Notes: generated by a model not told the origin, from the letters alone. A stretch of DNA of 64,000 bases from Pelistega suis (GCF_013133795.1 NZ_JABGBN010000004.1:1-64000), one strand, 5' to 3'; positions 28,386 through 39,832 are shown, counted from the stretch's first letter. Numbers and translations are program-made.

Positions 28386-29831
28386 CTATACACGACGCCA
28401 TTGGGTAATACCACCCGGCTTATCCTCTAACTCAACTCCCGCTTCTTTTAGGGATTGTCGAATCGCATCAGCTCTAGCAAAGTCTTTATCTTTCTTCGCC
28501 TGTACTCGTTGTTCAATGAGCGCATTAATTTGTGCCTCATCCATTTGCTCGGTCTGGCTGGCTGCATGACGCGTATAACGTGTTGCCGAGCGCAAATATT
28601 GTGCTGGGTCTTGTTGCAATAAGCCCAACACACCACCTAAGGCTCGCAACTGACCAGCTAAAGCTTTAGACTTTTCACGATTAGCTGCGGTATTTAAATC
28701 AAATAAGACCGATACCGCCAATGAAGAATTAAAATCATCATCCATCGCTTGTGCAAATTCGGCGGCATAGCAACTTTCCCAATCCACCTCAACCTCGTCA
28801 TAACCTACATTATGCAAAGTCTGATAGAGTCGATCGACAGCAGCTTGTGCATCAAATAAATTATCTGGCGTAAAATTCTGCGCGCTACGATAATGATTAC
28901 GCACAATAAAGAAACGCAACATCTCGGCTTCTCGCACATTAAAGACATATTCAGCAGAGTCGTTTGCCGATTCATCAGCACCAATAGTCTGACGAATAGT
29001 ACGGAAATTACCCAAAGACTTTGACATTTTGTCATTATCGACCATCAATGGACCACAATGCATCCAGGTATTAGCGAGTGTGCCACCATAAGCGCCCTCT
29101 GTCTGCGCAATTTCATTTTCATGGTGAGGGAATTTCAAATCCGGACCACCACCATGAATGTCCAAGGGCAATCCTAATAAGGCCTTACTCATCGCAGAGC
29201 ATTCAATATGCCAGCCCGGACGCCCCCAGCCATATGGAGAATCCCATTTAGAATCCTCTGGCTCTTCTGCTTTTGCTGATTTCCATAACACAAAGTCTAA
29301 CGGATCACGCTTGCTATCCGATACCGCAATACGCTCTCCTGCACGTAAATCATCTAATGAACGACCTGATAATTTGCCATACCCTTCAAAACCTCGTACA
29401 GCAAAGTTCACATCACCGTCATCTCCTTGATAAGCCAAACCATTTTTTTCTAAATCCTGAATGATTTGTAACATACCCGGTACATGTTGAGTCGCACGTG
29501 GCTCATGCGTCGGCGCTTGCACTCCTAAAGCCTTTTCATCTGCGTGCATCGCATCGGTATAAAAACTCGTCACTTGACTTAATGACTGCCCCGTGGCGAC
29601 TGCTTTTTTAATGATTTTATCGTCAATATCCGTCACGTTACGCACATAATTCACTTCGTACCCTTTAACACGCAACCAACGTTGCACGACATCAAAACTC
29701 ACCAACATACGTGCATGTCCTAAATGACAGAAATCATAGACTGTCATACCACACACATACATACGAACTTTTTTATCTTCTACCGTTTTTAATGGTTCTT
29801 TTTGACGTGATAAAGAGTTATAAATCAACAT
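28386..29831 (-). CDS. cysS: Cysteinyl-tRNA synthetase
   Basis: A 481-residue class I synthetase. The zinc and HIGH-type region is [23 protein letters not shown], the second zinc ligand region is [10 protein letters not shown] with [18 protein letters not shown], and the KMSKS loop is [13 protein letters not shown]-terminal DALR-type helices follow, ending [24 protein letters not shown]. Single-gene unit upstream of accA-tilS; essential. Confidence 0.97.
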   Translation of the reverse strand: MLIYNSLSRQKEPLKTVEDKKVRMYVCGMTVYDFCHLGHARMLVSFDVVQRWLRVKGYEVNYVRNVTDIDDKIIKKAVATGQSLSQVTSFYTDAMHADEKALGVQAPTHEPRATQHVPGMLQIIQDLEKNGLAYQGDDGDVNFAVRGFEGYGKLSGRSLDDLRAGERIAVSDSKRDPLDFVLWKSAKAEEPEDSKWDSPYGWGRPGWHIECSAMSKALLGLPLDIHGGGPDLKFPHHENEIAQTEGAYGGTLANTWMHCGPLMVDNDKMSKSLGNFRTIRQTIGADESANDSAEYVFNVREAEMLRFFIVRNHYRSAQNFTPDNLFDAQAAVDRLYQTLHNVGYDEVEVDWESCYAAEFAQAMDDDFNSSLAVSVLFDLNTAANREKSKALAGQLRALGGVLGLLQQDPAQYLRSATRYTRHAASQTEQMDEAQINALIEQRVQAKKDKDFARADAIRQSLKEAGVELEDKPGGITQWRRV

Positions 29832-30017
29832 GATAATAAATTCTCAACGATGGATTTTTTAGGCGTAACCACAAAATTTTACGCAAACAATAGGATAGTT
29901 TGCATATCCTTTACGCAAACTAAGGCTAAAATATAAAGGATTAAGTATAACAATCCACTCAATTTACTGCATGAAAATTAAGTGGTTAATTTAAAGATTT
30001 AAAGAATTGGAGTTCTA

Positions 30018-30734
30018 GTGAATCGACTCGCCTTTATTCTAGGTATGAGCTTGCTGCTTACCCCTACCATGGTGACAGCGCAATTTGTGCCGCTCTCAGA
30101 ATTACCGACTGTCCCTGATGCTATTCCTGGTGAGAGCGGTCAGGGAGAGATTCGTCCCATTGACAACACTCAATATGTCACAGGTTTTGAACCGCCTCCC
30201 GAGGGTGGTTCAGAAACCGTTGCCAATATTCTAAAAAAGCTAGAGCCTAGTGTTGATACGCGGATTCCTGAAACAGCAGCCCAAGCTGCTCTACGGATTA
30301 ACCGTCTTATCGAACAAGGTCATTTCGATAGTGCCTTACGTGAAATTACCAAACTCAAAACCAAGGCAGACAAACTATCTAGTCCAGGGACAGATGTGCA
30401 ACTGCTCTTTTTAGAAGCACGTGCTTATGCCGCTAAAGGCGAAGCGACAAAAGCGCTTTCTATTTATCGAGAGATGACGTTTAACTACCCAGAGCTTGCA
30501 GAGCCTTGGAATAATATGGCCGTTATTCAAATGAAGGTTGGCTCGCTAGATGAGGCACTCACATCGTTGCAAACCTCCTTAACTATCCGTCCTAACTATG
30601 CTATTGCAAATCAGAACATTGGCCTCATCTATACGCTTCTAGCTAAGCAGTCTTTTGATAAAGCTGCAAGCCAAGGAGCAAAAGGGGCTCGTGCCAATGC
30701 ACAGCAACTTCAACAATTTTTAAATGGAAAATAG
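30018..30734 (+). CDS. Periplasmic TPR-repeat protein
   Basis: A 238-residue protein beginning at a GTG with a GGAG box 5 nt before it. The signal peptide is cleaved after TMVTA. A Pro/Gly-rich linker (residues 22-75) is followed by TPR-type helices, clearest in AKGEATKALSIYREMTFNYPELAEPWNNMAVIQMK and LDEALTSLQTSLTIRPNYAIANQNIGLIY. It is probably a protein-interaction scaffold in the envelope. It sits 3 bp before the cyclophilin gene, an order seen in other Burkholderiales, which suggests a shared envelope-folding role. Confidence 0.85.
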   Translation: MNRLAFILGMSLLLTPTMVTAQFVPLSELPTVPDAIPGESGQGEIRPIDNTQYVTGFEPPPEGGSETVANILKKLEPSVDTRIPETAAQAALRINRLIEQGHFDSALREITKLKTKADKLSSPGTDVQLLFLEARAYAAKGEATKALSIYREMTFNYPELAEPWNNMAVIQMKVGSLDEALTSLQTSLTIRPNYAIANQNIGLIYTLLAKQSFDKAASQGAKGARANAQQLQQFLNGK

Positions 30735-30737
30735 TCC

Positions 30738-31343
30738 ATGCATTTTATTAAACATTGCTTAAACAGTTTAGTGCTAGCTAGTGTCTTTATGATGCCTGTT
30801 ACACAAACTGCACAAGCCCAAACAAAGGAAACTACTATGTCTAACCCACGCGTTAAATTAGAAACCAACAAAGGCGTTATCGTTTTAGAACTTAATGCTG
30901 AAAAAGCACCAAAAACAACAGCCAACTTCCTTACTTACGTTAAAGAAGGTTTCTATAACGGCGTGATTTTCCACCGCGTTATTAAACGTTTTATGATTCA
31001 AGGTGGTGGTTTTGAACCTGGCATGAAACAAAAAGAAACTCATGCACCGATCGAAAACGAAGCCAACAACGGCTTAACCAACGACAAATACACGATTGCA
31101 ATGGCTCGTACAAGCGACCCACACTCTGCAAGTGCACAGTTCTTTATCAACTCAAACAACAATGACTTCTTAAACCACACAGCACCTACACCACAAGGTT
31201 GGGGTTATGCGGTATTCGGTAAAGTTGTCGAAGGCACAGAAGTCGTAGACGCTATCGAAGGTGTACGCACAGGTTCTCGTGGTTTCCATGGTGATGTGCC
31301 TGTTGAAGACGTTATCATCGAAAAAGCCTCTGTTGTAGAATAA
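30738..31343 (+). CDS. Cyclophilin-type peptidylprolyl isomerase with two possible starts
   Basis: A 201-residue frame. From residue 34 it is a complete cytoplasmic-type cyclophilin ([71 protein letters not shown]). The preceding 33 residues are a good Sec signal peptide ([10 protein letters not shown]...AQAQ). The inner ATG at 30837 has its own AAAGGA box with 7-nt spacing, so both an exported and a cytosolic enzyme could be made. Many relatives carry separate ppiA and ppiB genes in tandem. It catalyses cis-trans prolyl isomerisation. Confidence 0.92.
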   Translation: MHFIKHCLNSLVLASVFMMPVTQTAQAQTKETTMSNPRVKLETNKGVIVLELNAEKAPKTTANFLTYVKEGFYNGVIFHRVIKRFMIQGGGFEPGMKQKETHAPIENEANNGLTNDKYTIAMARTSDPHSASAQFFINSNNNDFLNHTAPTPQGWGYAVFGKVVEGTEVVDAIEGVRTGSRGFHGDVPVEDVIIEKASVVE

Positions 31344-31357
31344 TACGCTTAATTCTA

Positions 31358-32161
31358 GTGGCTAACCTTACATCCATTACCTTGTCAGGACCACTGTATG
31401 TGGCTTCAGATGTCCATCTGGGGCCACATATCCCTCATACCAATCAAACCTTCTTCCAATTTCTCCAACAAGCCAGTCAAGAAGCCAAGGCCTTAATTTT
31501 AGCAGGCGATATTTTTAATGTATGGTTTGGAGACGATTTAGCATTTACGCACCCAGAACCTTGGTTACAACAAGCCCTAATAGCACTTGCTGACTGCGCT
31601 CAAAAAATTCCTATTTACTTTATCCATGGCAACCGTGATTTTTTAGTCGGTGCTGATTTATGCCAACGCTTAGGCATTCATTTACTACCAGAACAAGTCC
31701 TTTTAAAAACTGATGCTGGTGTCATTTTTATGAGCCATGGTGATGAGTTATGTACCCATGATAAGGGCTATATGCGGTTACGCAAGATTTTACGCTGTCC
31801 TGCTATACAAGGGGTTTTCTTAAATCTACCATTAACATGGCGACAAGGTATTGCTAATTTCTTACGCCAACGCAGTAAGACTGCCCAACGTCAACAAAAT
31901 GCCAACTATCACCGTGATTACGATATTGATAGCAAAACACTTGATAAAATTATCCAGCAATACCCTGAGATTGATTACGTCGTGCATGGGCATACTCATA
32001 AAGAAGCCATACATTACCTTATCAGCACCATTAATAACAAAAAACGCCTACGCTATGTTTTAAGTGATTGGGATATGGATAACGCTACCCCTCGAGCAGC
32101 TTACCTAAATATTCATCCATCGGGTTTAACCTTACATTCCCTCGTTAAACCCCCTCAATAA
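31358..32161 (+). CDS. lpxH: UDP-2,3-diacylglucosamine diphosphatase
   Basis: A 267-residue calcineurin-like phosphoesterase that hydrolyses UDP-2,3-diacylglucosamine to lipid X in lipid A synthesis. Metal-binding motifs are YVASDVHLGPH (Asp-x-His), ILAGDIFNVWFGD, FIHGNRDFLVG (Gly-Asn-His/Arg-Asp), MSHGDELCT and VVHGHTHKEAIH. The start is GTG and the upstream ribosome binding site is weak, consistent with translation following the cyclophilin gene 14 bp before. Confidence 0.94.
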   Translation: MANLTSITLSGPLYVASDVHLGPHIPHTNQTFFQFLQQASQEAKALILAGDIFNVWFGDDLAFTHPEPWLQQALIALADCAQKIPIYFIHGNRDFLVGADLCQRLGIHLLPEQVLLKTDAGVIFMSHGDELCTHDKGYMRLRKILRCPAIQGVFLNLPLTWRQGIANFLRQRSKTAQRQQNANYHRDYDIDSKTLDKIIQQYPEIDYVVHGHTHKEAIHYLISTINNKKRLRYVLSDWDMDNATPRAAYLNIHPSGLTLHSLVKPPQ

Positions 32162-32229
32162 TAAATTACCCTCCATAAGTATTTCACCTATGAAGGGTAA
32201 TTTGATATACATCAAGAGAAAAGCGGAGG

Positions 32230-33081
32230 CTATACCAAGTTATACACCCACGCTGCTACAATCAAGCCAAAGATAATCCGATACCAAGCAAATGGACGAT
32301 ACGAGTAACGCGATACAAAGGCCAATAAAGCACGTACTACCACGAGCGAACTCAAGAATGCCATCACAAAGCCAATCGCCACCGCTAATAAATTACTCTG
32401 CGTCAGCTGACCACCATATTTATACAGACTAAGAACAGTTGCCGCAATCATCGTTGGCATCGCCAAAAAGAAAGAGAACTCTGTGGCTGTCTTGCGATGA
32501 ATCCCAGCAAACATACCTGCAATAATCGTCGCCCCCGAACGTGATGTCCCTGGAATCATCGCTAAACATTGCGCAAAGCCTACCGTCAATGCTTGACCGA
32601 TAGAGATATCTTCAATCTTTGTTGTTTGACCACTATTCTCGATATCATTTGCTGTCGAATGCTTTGACATACCCGGACGACTCTCCACCCACAGCATAAT
32701 CAAACCACCCAGTACAAGCGTGATGGCATAAACAATAAACTGACCGTCAAGTAACTGTTTAATGTACTTAATCAATATAAGACCAATAATCGCTGCTGGT
32801 AAAAATGCCAATAGCAAATTACGCACAAACAATAAATCGGCACGTTCTCGTTTTAATGTCCCCACACATAATTGCGCTAGACGCTGACGATAAATCCACA
32901 TTACCGCCAAAATGGAGCCTAATTGGATAACAATCTCATATACTTTGTCTTGACCTGCATCAAAACCAATCCAATCACCTAAAATGAGTAAATGAGCCGT
33001 GCTTGAAATCGGCAGAAACTCGGTAATACCTTCAATAATACCGAGAAATGCCGCTTTTAATAAGAATACAACGTCTTGCAT
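32230..33081 (-). CDS. uppP: Undecaprenyl-diphosphatase
   Basis: A 283-residue polytopic membrane enzyme (BacA/UppP) that recycles undecaprenyl pyrophosphate for cell-wall and glycan synthesis. Signature motifs are FLGIIEGITEFLPISSTAHLLI near the N-terminus and IPGTSRSGATIIAGM in the middle; eight hydrophobic helices are evident. It is 23 bp behind suhB in the same direction. Confidence 0.95.
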   Translation of the reverse strand: MQDVVFLLKAAFLGIIEGITEFLPISSTAHLLILGDWIGFDAGQDKVYEIVIQLGSILAVMWIYRQRLAQLCVGTLKRERADLLFVRNLLLAFLPAAIIGLILIKYIKQLLDGQFIVYAITLVLGGLIMLWVESRPGMSKHSTANDIENSGQTTKIEDISIGQALTVGFAQCLAMIPGTSRSGATIIAGMFAGIHRKTATEFSFFLAMPTMIAATVLSLYKYGGQLTQSNLLAVAIGFVMAFLSSLVVVRALLAFVSRYSYRPFAWYRIIFGLIVAAWVYNLV

Positions 33082-33104
33082 AATGAGTCGCCTAACTCTT
33101 CGCT

Positions 33105-33881
33105 TTATTTAGCGATGGCATTAACTAAATGTGGGAAAAGCTTAGGTGCACCAGCTAATACATTACCACTACGCATCCAGCCCTGCTCACCGTCAAAATC
33201 ACCGATAAGACCACCCGCCTCTAGCACCAATAAGCTACCAGCCGCCACATCCCACGCTTGGAGATTAGCACCACAGAAACCATCTAAACGACCACTTGCC
33301 ACATAAGCCAGCTCAAGTACAGTCGAGCCTAAGCGACGATAACCATTGCTTTGTTCTACTAAATTATGGAAACGATAACCTTCTTTCTCTGGTGCGCCTA
33401 AAGGAAAACGACCCGCAATTAAAGACTCTTCGATACGTGTACGTGTACTCACCCGAATACGACGATCATTTAAGAAAGCACCCACGCCACGTGAGGCTGT
33501 AAAGATTTCATTACGATTAGGGTCATATACAAGTCCATGCATCACTTTACCTTGATGAACGACAGCGATAGAAATCGCATAGTCAGGTAAGCCATGAATA
33601 AAATTTTTAGTGCCGTCTAGTGGATCAATAATCCATTGATATTCTGGCTCAGCACGAGTACCTTTAGTAAAACCTGTTTCCTCACCCAAAATAGCATGGT
33701 CTGGATACGCTTCACGAATCGTCTCAATAATCGCATTTTCTGATGCACGATCAATATCGGTCACAAAATCATGAGGACCTTTACGAGCAACTTGGACTTT
33801 TTCTAGCTCTAAGCTAGCACGGTTGATAATACTACCCGCACGACGGGCCGCCTTAATGGCAATCGTTAAAAACTGATGCAT
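33105..33881 (-). CDS. suhB: Inositol monophosphatase family protein SuhB
   Basis: A 258-residue Mg2+-dependent phosphatase. Metal ligands are in ILGEETGF, IIDPLDGTKNFIHGLP and AWDVAAGSLLVLEAGG. SuhB in proteobacteria also joins the rRNA antitermination complex. The length is typical. It is the first gene of a probable pair with uppP. Confidence 0.92.
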   Translation of the reverse strand: MHQFLTIAIKAARRAGSIINRASLELEKVQVARKGPHDFVTDIDRASENAIIETIREAYPDHAILGEETGFTKGTRAEPEYQWIIDPLDGTKNFIHGLPDYAISIAVVHQGKVMHGLVYDPNRNEIFTASRGVGAFLNDRRIRVSTRTRIEESLIAGRFPLGAPEKEGYRFHNLVEQSNGYRRLGSTVLELAYVASGRLDGFCGANLQAWDVAAGSLLVLEAGGLIGDFDGEQGWMRSGNVLAGAPKLFPHLVNAIAK

Positions 33882-34036
33882 TTGTCTACTTGTATATAAA
33901 ATTGTAAAAAGAACAACATACCCTTAGTTTGCTAACGCAAAATTTCTAAAAGTACTTCACAGCCTACTATTTTAATTGACTATGTCCTTATATACTAGTG
34001 AAATTATATTTTTTAATAATTTTTAAGGGCTAGCTT

Positions 34037-34777
34037 ATGCATTCTTTATTTGAACGTACACGTTTTATCATGGTCGGAACTAGCCACCCGGGCAATGTTG
34101 GCTCTGCTGCACGTGCGATTAAAACAATGGGATTTGCAGAACTCGTCTTGGCGGCTCCTCAAAAAGAGAATCTCACCACCCACCCTGAAGCAATTGCATT
34201 AGCAAGCGGTGCAGTCGATATTCTAGAAAAAGCCATTATCACCGAGAGTCTAGAACAGGCTCTCGCTCCCATTACCTTATCCTTTGCACTCACCGCTCGT
34301 GAACGTGATATGGGACCACCCGTGGTGGATATTCGTCAGGCTGCTCACGAAGCGAGCCATCATCTTTGCCTAGGTCATGACACACGCACAGCGATTATCC
34401 TTGGCCCCGAAAGGATTGGTTTAGACAATAACCAGATTAGCCTATGCCACCGTATCTGTCATATTCCAGCTAATCCCGCCTATAGCTCACTCAATGTCGC
34501 ACAAGCCCTACAACTAGCTGCATGGGAATTACGTTATGCCTATCAACTGATACAACCAGCACAGATACAAGAGACACCGACTCACTATGCACCTCAAGAA
34601 AAAGTCGAAGCCCTTATTCAACACTGGGAACAAGCCTTAATTCATATTGATTTTCTCAATCCAGCCCACCCCAAAAAACTCATGCCTCGTATGCGCCATT
34701 GGTTTAACCGTAGTCAATTAACACAAGAAGAAACCGATATGATGCGTGGTGTATGCACCCAAATACTTAAAAAATAA
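34037..34777 (+). CDS. trmJ: tRNA (cytidine/uridine-2'-O)-methyltransferase TrmJ
   Basis: A 246-residue SPOUT methyltransferase that 2'-O-methylates position 32 of tRNAs. Motifs include MVGTSHPGNVGSAARAIKTMGF, LTARERDMGPPV, AIILGPERIGLDNNQISLC and IPANPAYSSLNVAQALQLAAWELRY, which form the trefoil-knot SAM site. A C-terminal helical extension is present, as usual for TrmJ. Monocistronic. Confidence 0.95.
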   Translation: MHSLFERTRFIMVGTSHPGNVGSAARAIKTMGFAELVLAAPQKENLTTHPEAIALASGAVDILEKAIITESLEQALAPITLSFALTARERDMGPPVVDIRQAAHEASHHLCLGHDTRTAIILGPERIGLDNNQISLCHRICHIPANPAYSSLNVAQALQLAAWELRYAYQLIQPAQIQETPTHYAPQEKVEALIQHWEQALIHIDFLNPAHPKKLMPRMRHWFNRSQLTQEETDMMRGVCTQILKK

Positions 34778-34783
34778 TCCCAT

Positions 34784-34815
34784 AAAAAAGGGACTAACTT
34801 GTCATGCTAGTCCCT
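34784..34815 (-). terminator. Terminator of brnQ
   Basis: A perfect 8-bp stem (34789-34796 with 34808-34815) followed on the minus strand by six T. It lies in the gap between the convergent trmJ and brnQ genes. Confidence 0.7.
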
Positions 34816-34845
34816 CTTAATGTGAAATTGGACGCCCCAAATCCG

Positions 34846-36168
34846 TCAATCATACTGCCTCATCTTGCTGATTAAAAAACTTATACCAAAAGCGATCAGC
34901 GCAGGAATCAGCCACCCCATGCCTACCGTATAAAATGGCAAATACGTATTTAAGAAGTGTTCTAAGGTCGATGGCAGACCAAAAGCCGTTTTCCAACCAT
35001 CTAAAATTCCCATCACGAGTGTTACCCCCATGGTCAGCACATAGACGATTCGTTGACTAGCAAACATCTTATCTAAAAAGGCTAAGAAAATAATTACTAC
35101 CGTCAGAGGATATAACAACATCAACACAGGGACAGACAAGCTGACAATACCACTTAAACCACGATTCGCTAACACACAAGAAATTATCGTAAATAAAATG
35201 GCGAATTGACGATAAGAAACTCGAGGAAACACGCGACTAAAATACTCGGCACAAGCCACAATAAGACCAACCGCCGTACTTAAGCAGGCCAGCAATACAA
35301 TCACCAGCAAGAGAACATTACCCGCAGTACCCCAATAAAAAGCCGCGACCCCCGCTAGGACACCCGCACCATTTTCTTGCAAACCAATTTGTTGTACGCT
35401 ACTCGCCCCCATGTAGGTAACCATCGCATACACAATCGCCAAGCATAACGACGCTAAAATCCCTGCTCCTAACGTCATCTTCATCAAAGATTTGACCTGA
35501 GTCACCCCCGCTTGCTGCAAACTACTGATAACAATAATGGCAAAAACTAGCGACGCCAAAGCATCCATCGTCTGATAGCCGTCCAAGAACCCCTTAATAA
35601 AAGGATGTGATAGATACTCACCCTGTGCTACTTGCAATGCTCCCATCGGCTTCACTACGGCAGCTACTGTCAACACAGCGATACTGATTAGTAAAGCTGG
35701 TGTCAATAATTTACCAATACGGTCAAGCAACTTACTCGGCGACATCGCTAACCAATACGTCACGCCAAAAAATACCACGGAGAAAATAGCTAATGCCCAC
35801 TCTTTAGAGATAGTCTCACTTAAAAAAGGCACCACCCCCATTTCAAAAGATACAGTTGCTGTGCGCGGTGTAGCAAACAATGGACCGATTGCTAAATACA
35901 AAGCAATTGCAAAACATAGCCCAAAACTTGGGGATACACGAGCCGCCAACGCCTCTACATCGTTTGCGCCCGAATAGGCCATCGCTGCAATACCTAACAA
36001 TGGCAAGCCCGCCCCCGTCATGACAAACCCTAAAATCGTCCACCACATATGCTCACCCGATAGCTGACCGATATGTGCTGGAAATACCAAGTTACCTGCC
36101 CCAAAAAACAGTGCAAAGAGCATTAAGCCTGTAGCGACAAATAAAGCGTTTGAGTTTTTGATTGCCAT
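34846..36168 (-). CDS. brnQ: Branched-chain amino acid transporter
   Basis: A 440-residue LIVCS-family sodium:Leu/Ile/Val symporter with 12 hydrophobic helices. It starts with the family pattern LFVATGLMLFALFFGAGNLVFPAHIG and carries GVTYWLAMSPSKLLDRIGKLLTPALL and FLDGYQTMDALASLVFAII. It is 20 bp downstream of the mechanosensitive channel gene on the same strand. Confidence 0.93.
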   Translation of the reverse strand: MAIKNSNALFVATGLMLFALFFGAGNLVFPAHIGQLSGEHMWWTILGFVMTGAGLPLLGIAAMAYSGANDVEALAARVSPSFGLCFAIALYLAIGPLFATPRTATVSFEMGVVPFLSETISKEWALAIFSVVFFGVTYWLAMSPSKLLDRIGKLLTPALLISIAVLTVAAVVKPMGALQVAQGEYLSHPFIKGFLDGYQTMDALASLVFAIIVISSLQQAGVTQVKSLMKMTLGAGILASLCLAIVYAMVTYMGASSVQQIGLQENGAGVLAGVAAFYWGTAGNVLLLVIVLLACLSTAVGLIVACAEYFSRVFPRVSYRQFAILFTIISCVLANRGLSGIVSLSVPVLMLLYPLTVVIIFLAFLDKMFASQRIVYVLTMGVTLVMGILDGWKTAFGLPSTLEHFLNTYLPFYTVGMGWLIPALIAFGISFLISKMRQYD

Positions 36169-36188
36169 TTTTTATCCTATGAGGTTGA

Positions 36189-37019
36189 TTATTCGTGGTC
36201 TTCTGTTACCACCTTACTAATACGTGCAGGCACAGGTAATTGGAACGCATGCTCTTCTAAGCGCTGACGGATTCGTTTCATCAATGCCGCATGTACATTC
36301 CAATACACATTAGATGCCGTCCATAAGCGAATCGTAATCACCACTACCGACTCACGATACTCACTCACATAGATACTGGCTTTAGGTTCGAGATCAATAT
36401 TTTCTTGTTGTGCAACGACTTCCTCTAGAATCTCAATTGCCTTATCTAAGTCATCACCATAACTCACCGGCACAAGAATATCCATACGACGTGTCTTATT
36501 ACGACTAAAGTTAATAATCGTACTGCTCCATACCGAACTATTAGGAACAGTCACTTGAATCCCGTCATTTTGTATAATGCGCGTTAAAAATAGACCAATT
36601 TCGGATACTGTTCCTGAAATGCCACCGCTCGAAATCGTTACACTTTCACCCGCACGAATCGGACGTAAGGCAATCAACATAATCCCTGCAGCAATATTTT
36701 GTAATGTCCCTTGCAAGGCAAGACCAATCGCTAACCCCGCTGCACCTAATGCCGCAATAAGAGAAGTCGTTTTAATCCCAAACTGCGTTAATACAACGAG
36801 AATAACCAAAATACGAATTGCCCAAACAACAATACCCTCAATCATAGGAACTGCCGTATAGTCCAAGGCGTTTGAGCGATGAGCAATTTTACGAATAGAC
36901 TTACCAATAAATTTTGAAATAAGCCATCCCACGATAAAAACAGCTAAAGCAGAAAGAAAATTAATTACAAAATCACCGATGAGAGGATAATACTTTTCCC
37001 ATAATACTTGCCAATTCAT
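36189..37019 (-). CDS. mscS: MscS-type small-conductance mechanosensitive channel
   Basis: A 276-residue channel opened by membrane tension to relieve hypo-osmotic shock. Three N-terminal membrane helices are visible. The pore helix TM3 is SLIAALGAAGLAIGLALQGTLQNIAAGIMLIALRP with the Gly/Ala zipper, then the beta domain GTVSEIGLFLTRIIQNDGIQVTVPNSSVW and a C-terminal vestibule domain. The length is typical of E. coli MscS (286). Confidence 0.93.
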   Translation of the reverse strand: MNWQVLWEKYYPLIGDFVINFLSALAVFIVGWLISKFIGKSIRKIAHRSNALDYTAVPMIEGIVVWAIRILVILVVLTQFGIKTTSLIAALGAAGLAIGLALQGTLQNIAAGIMLIALRPIRAGESVTISSGGISGTVSEIGLFLTRIIQNDGIQVTVPNSSVWSSTIINFSRNKTRRMDILVPVSYGDDLDKAIEILEEVVAQQENIDLEPKASIYVSEYRESVVVITIRLWTASNVYWNVHAALMKRIRQRLEEHAFQLPVPARISKVVTEDHE

Positions 37020-37201
37020 ATGACTTCCTATTACCTAAATAAAAGATTATTGTAACCTGATTGTTCCTCACCATACTCATCACTCAACTTTCAGTATAAG
37101 GAAAAACCATCTTCTTACCGGATCGCCATTTATCAAAAAAGCCTACGACATACATTCTGTTAAAATGATGCCTTAAACGATTTCTTATACTGATACATTC
37201 A

Positions 37202-39832
37202 ATGTCTGAACTTGATCAAAACCCTTACGCAGGTCATACGCCGATGATGCAACAATATCTTCGTCTCAAAGACGAAGTCGGCAATATATTACTGTTTTAT
37301 CGTATGGGTGATTTTTATGAGATGTTCTATGACGATGCCATCATCACAGCACGTCTTTTAAATTTAACACTGACTAAACGTGGTGTTTCCAATGGTGAAC
37401 CAATCCCCATGGCTGGCGTACCTGCTCATGCGATGGAACAATATCTCGCCCGCCTTGTAGCTCTGGGAAAATCCGTCGCCATCGGAGAACAAATCGGTGA
37501 TCCTGCAACCAGTAAAGGGCCTGTTGAACGTAAAATTGTCCGCATCGTCTCACCCGGTACCTTAACCGATGAAAATCTATTACCCTCTCGTTCAGATCGT
37601 CCTCTTCTGGCGATATATAAACCTTTCAAAGGCAAGAATCCAAAGTTTGGACTTGCATGGTTAAATTTAGCGAGTGGTGAATTTAAGGTCTGTGAAACAG
37701 ATGAGTTAAATCTGGATTCAGAAATTTTTCGGATTGCCCCAGCAGAGATTATTACAGCAGACTCTTACTCCTTAGAAACTACTTCTGCGGCAGCCATGAG
37801 CAAAACAGCAGATTGGCATTTTGATTTAAAAGAATCACAGACTCAATTAGCACAATTTTTTGGGGTTGATTCACTACGAGCCTTTGGCGTAGAAGACGTG
37901 CCCAATGCACTGTGTGCTGCCGGCGCTCTACTACGTTATGTTGAGCGTACTCAAAATCAATCCTTAAGCCATATTCAAAGCATTAGCCAAGACCATAGCA
38001 ATGAATATGTCATCTTAGACCCTGTCAGCCGTAAAAATCTTGAAATTACGGAGACTATTAGTGGTGACAGTTCACCCACCTTATTCTCGCTATTGGATCA
38101 TTGTAAAACTCCCATGGGAAGCCGCTTATTGCGCAAATGGCTACATCACCCATTGCGTGATAATACACAAGTCACACAGCGCCACCACTATGTACAAGCC
38201 TTTTTAAATCCAGCTCATCTATCACTCAATGCCAAGCAACTGATTGATACTGTTTTGGATTACCTTAAAACCTATCCCGATATTGAGCGTATTAGTACAC
38301 GTATCGCTCTTTTATCCGTACGCCCTCGTGAATTGGCAAGTCTACGTGATGCGTTACAACAGCTCCCTACTTTTGCTCAGTTTCTACAAACACAACTGAT
38401 GATAGATAATGAGCTAACTCAACCTTTATGCGCTGTGGATAATATTTATCCTTTATTGGCTGCGACCCTAGCCGTAGAGCCTGCCGTGATGGTACGTGAC
38501 GGTGGTGTGATTGCTGAAGGATTTGATAGCGAATTAGATGAGTTACGTACACTCGCAGCAGATAGCGGTGCTTTCTTGATTGAATTGGAAACACGCGAAA
38601 AAGAAGCAACAGGTATTCCTAATCTACGTGTAGAATACAATCGTGTTCATGGCTTTTATATCGAAGTCACCAAAACACATATCGATAAAGTACCTGCCCA
38701 TTATCGCCGCCGTCAAACCTTAAAAAATGTCGAGCGCTATATTACACCCGAGCTCAAAACATGGGAAGATAAGGTTCTCTCAGCGAAAGACCGTGCCCTC
38801 AGTCGCGAAAAATATCTCTTTGATCAATTGCTTCAATCCTTACAACCATCGATTGTGGCTTTACAAAATCTTGCTCGTACCCTTGCGCAAATTGATGTTT
38901 ATGTAAGCCTTGCTTACCATGCTTACACCAATGACTGGGTGAGGCCGACATTGGTGGAAACACCTTGCATTGAAATCACACAAGGGCGCCACCCTGTCGT
39001 TGAGCATAGTATCGAACGCTTTACGCCCAATGACTGCCTAATGAATGAGCAAGACCGTATGCTACTCATTACAGGGCCTAATATGGGGGGTAAATCTACC
39101 TATATGCGCCAAGTAGCTTTGATCACCTTACTCGCGAGAATGGGGAGTTTTGTCCCTGCTCAAGCTGCCACTATTGGGAAAATTGACCGTATTTTTACGC
39201 GCATTGGTGCTGCCGACGACTTGGCGGGTGGACGCTCTACTTTTATGATGGAAATGATTGAAGCTGCAGCGATTTTAGCCAATAGTACAGCTCACAGCCT
39301 CGTCCTTATGGATGAAATTGGACGTGGTACATCTACCTACGATGGTCTAGCATTAGCATGGGCAATAGCTTGCCGTCTGCTTAGCCATAATAAAGCGATG
39401 ACTCTTTTTGCAACACATTACTTTGAAATAACCCGCCTTCCCGAGCAACTCGAAGGCGTCCGTAATGTCCATTTGGCTGCTACAGAAACCAGTACAGGAC
39501 TTGCTTTTTTACATGAAGTACAAGAGGGTCCTGCCAACCGTAGCTATGGTATTCAAGTGGCACAAAAAGCAGGTATTCCTATGGCGGTTATTCGTCAAGC
39601 TAAGCGTGAGCTTGAGCGCCTAGAGCAAGGTACTTCTATCTCACCACAACTGGATTTATTTGCACAAGCCGATATTAAAGATCAAGAACAAAACGATAAT
39701 TATCTTGAGTTACAAGCCATAAAGAACGCAATAAATACGCTTGACCCTGATAATATGAGCCCACGTGATGCACTCGATGCTCTTTATAAACTACGCAACC
39801 TTTTTGGACCAGACTCCTCACAGACATCATGA
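37202..39832 (+). CDS. mutS: DNA mismatch repair protein MutS
   Basis: An 876-residue mismatch sensor. The N-terminal mismatch-binding wedge is [12 protein letters not shown] (Phe-x-Glu). Connector, lever and clamp domains follow, and the ATPase has Walker [17 protein letters not shown], Walker [17 protein letters not shown] and the signature region [15 protein letters not shown]. The C-terminus carries LDLFAQAD. Full length. Its stop overlaps the next start (ATGA). Confidence 0.97.
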   Translation: MSELDQNPYAGHTPMMQQYLRLKDEVGNILLFYRMGDFYEMFYDDAIITARLLNLTLTKRGVSNGEPIPMAGVPAHAMEQYLARLVALGKSVAIGEQIGDPATSKGPVERKIVRIVSPGTLTDENLLPSRSDRPLLAIYKPFKGKNPKFGLAWLNLASGEFKVCETDELNLDSEIFRIAPAEIITADSYSLETTSAAAMSKTADWHFDLKESQTQLAQFFGVDSLRAFGVEDVPNALCAAGALLRYVERTQNQSLSHIQSISQDHSNEYVILDPVSRKNLEITETISGDSSPTLFSLLDHCKTPMGSRLLRKWLHHPLRDNTQVTQRHHYVQAFLNPAHLSLNAKQLIDTVLDYLKTYPDIERISTRIALLSVRPRELASLRDALQQLPTFAQFLQTQLMIDNELTQPLCAVDNIYPLLAATLAVEPAVMVRDGGVIAEGFDSELDELRTLAADSGAFLIELETREKEATGIPNLRVEYNRVHGFYIEVTKTHIDKVPAHYRRRQTLKNVERYITPELKTWEDKVLSAKDRALSREKYLFDQLLQSLQPSIVALQNLARTLAQIDVYVSLAYHAYTNDWVRPTLVETPCIEITQGRHPVVEHSIERFTPNDCLMNEQDRMLLITGPNMGGKSTYMRQVALITLLARMGSFVPAQAATIGKIDRIFTRIGAADDLAGGRSTFMMEMIEAAAILANSTAHSLVLMDEIGRGTSTYDGLALAWAIACRLLSHNKAMTLFATHYFEITRLPEQLEGVRNVHLAATETSTGLAFLHEVQEGPANRSYGIQVAQKAGIPMAVIRQAKRELERLEQGTSISPQLDLFAQADIKDQEQNDNYLELQAIKNAINTLDPDNMSPRDALDALYKLRNLFGPDSSQTS

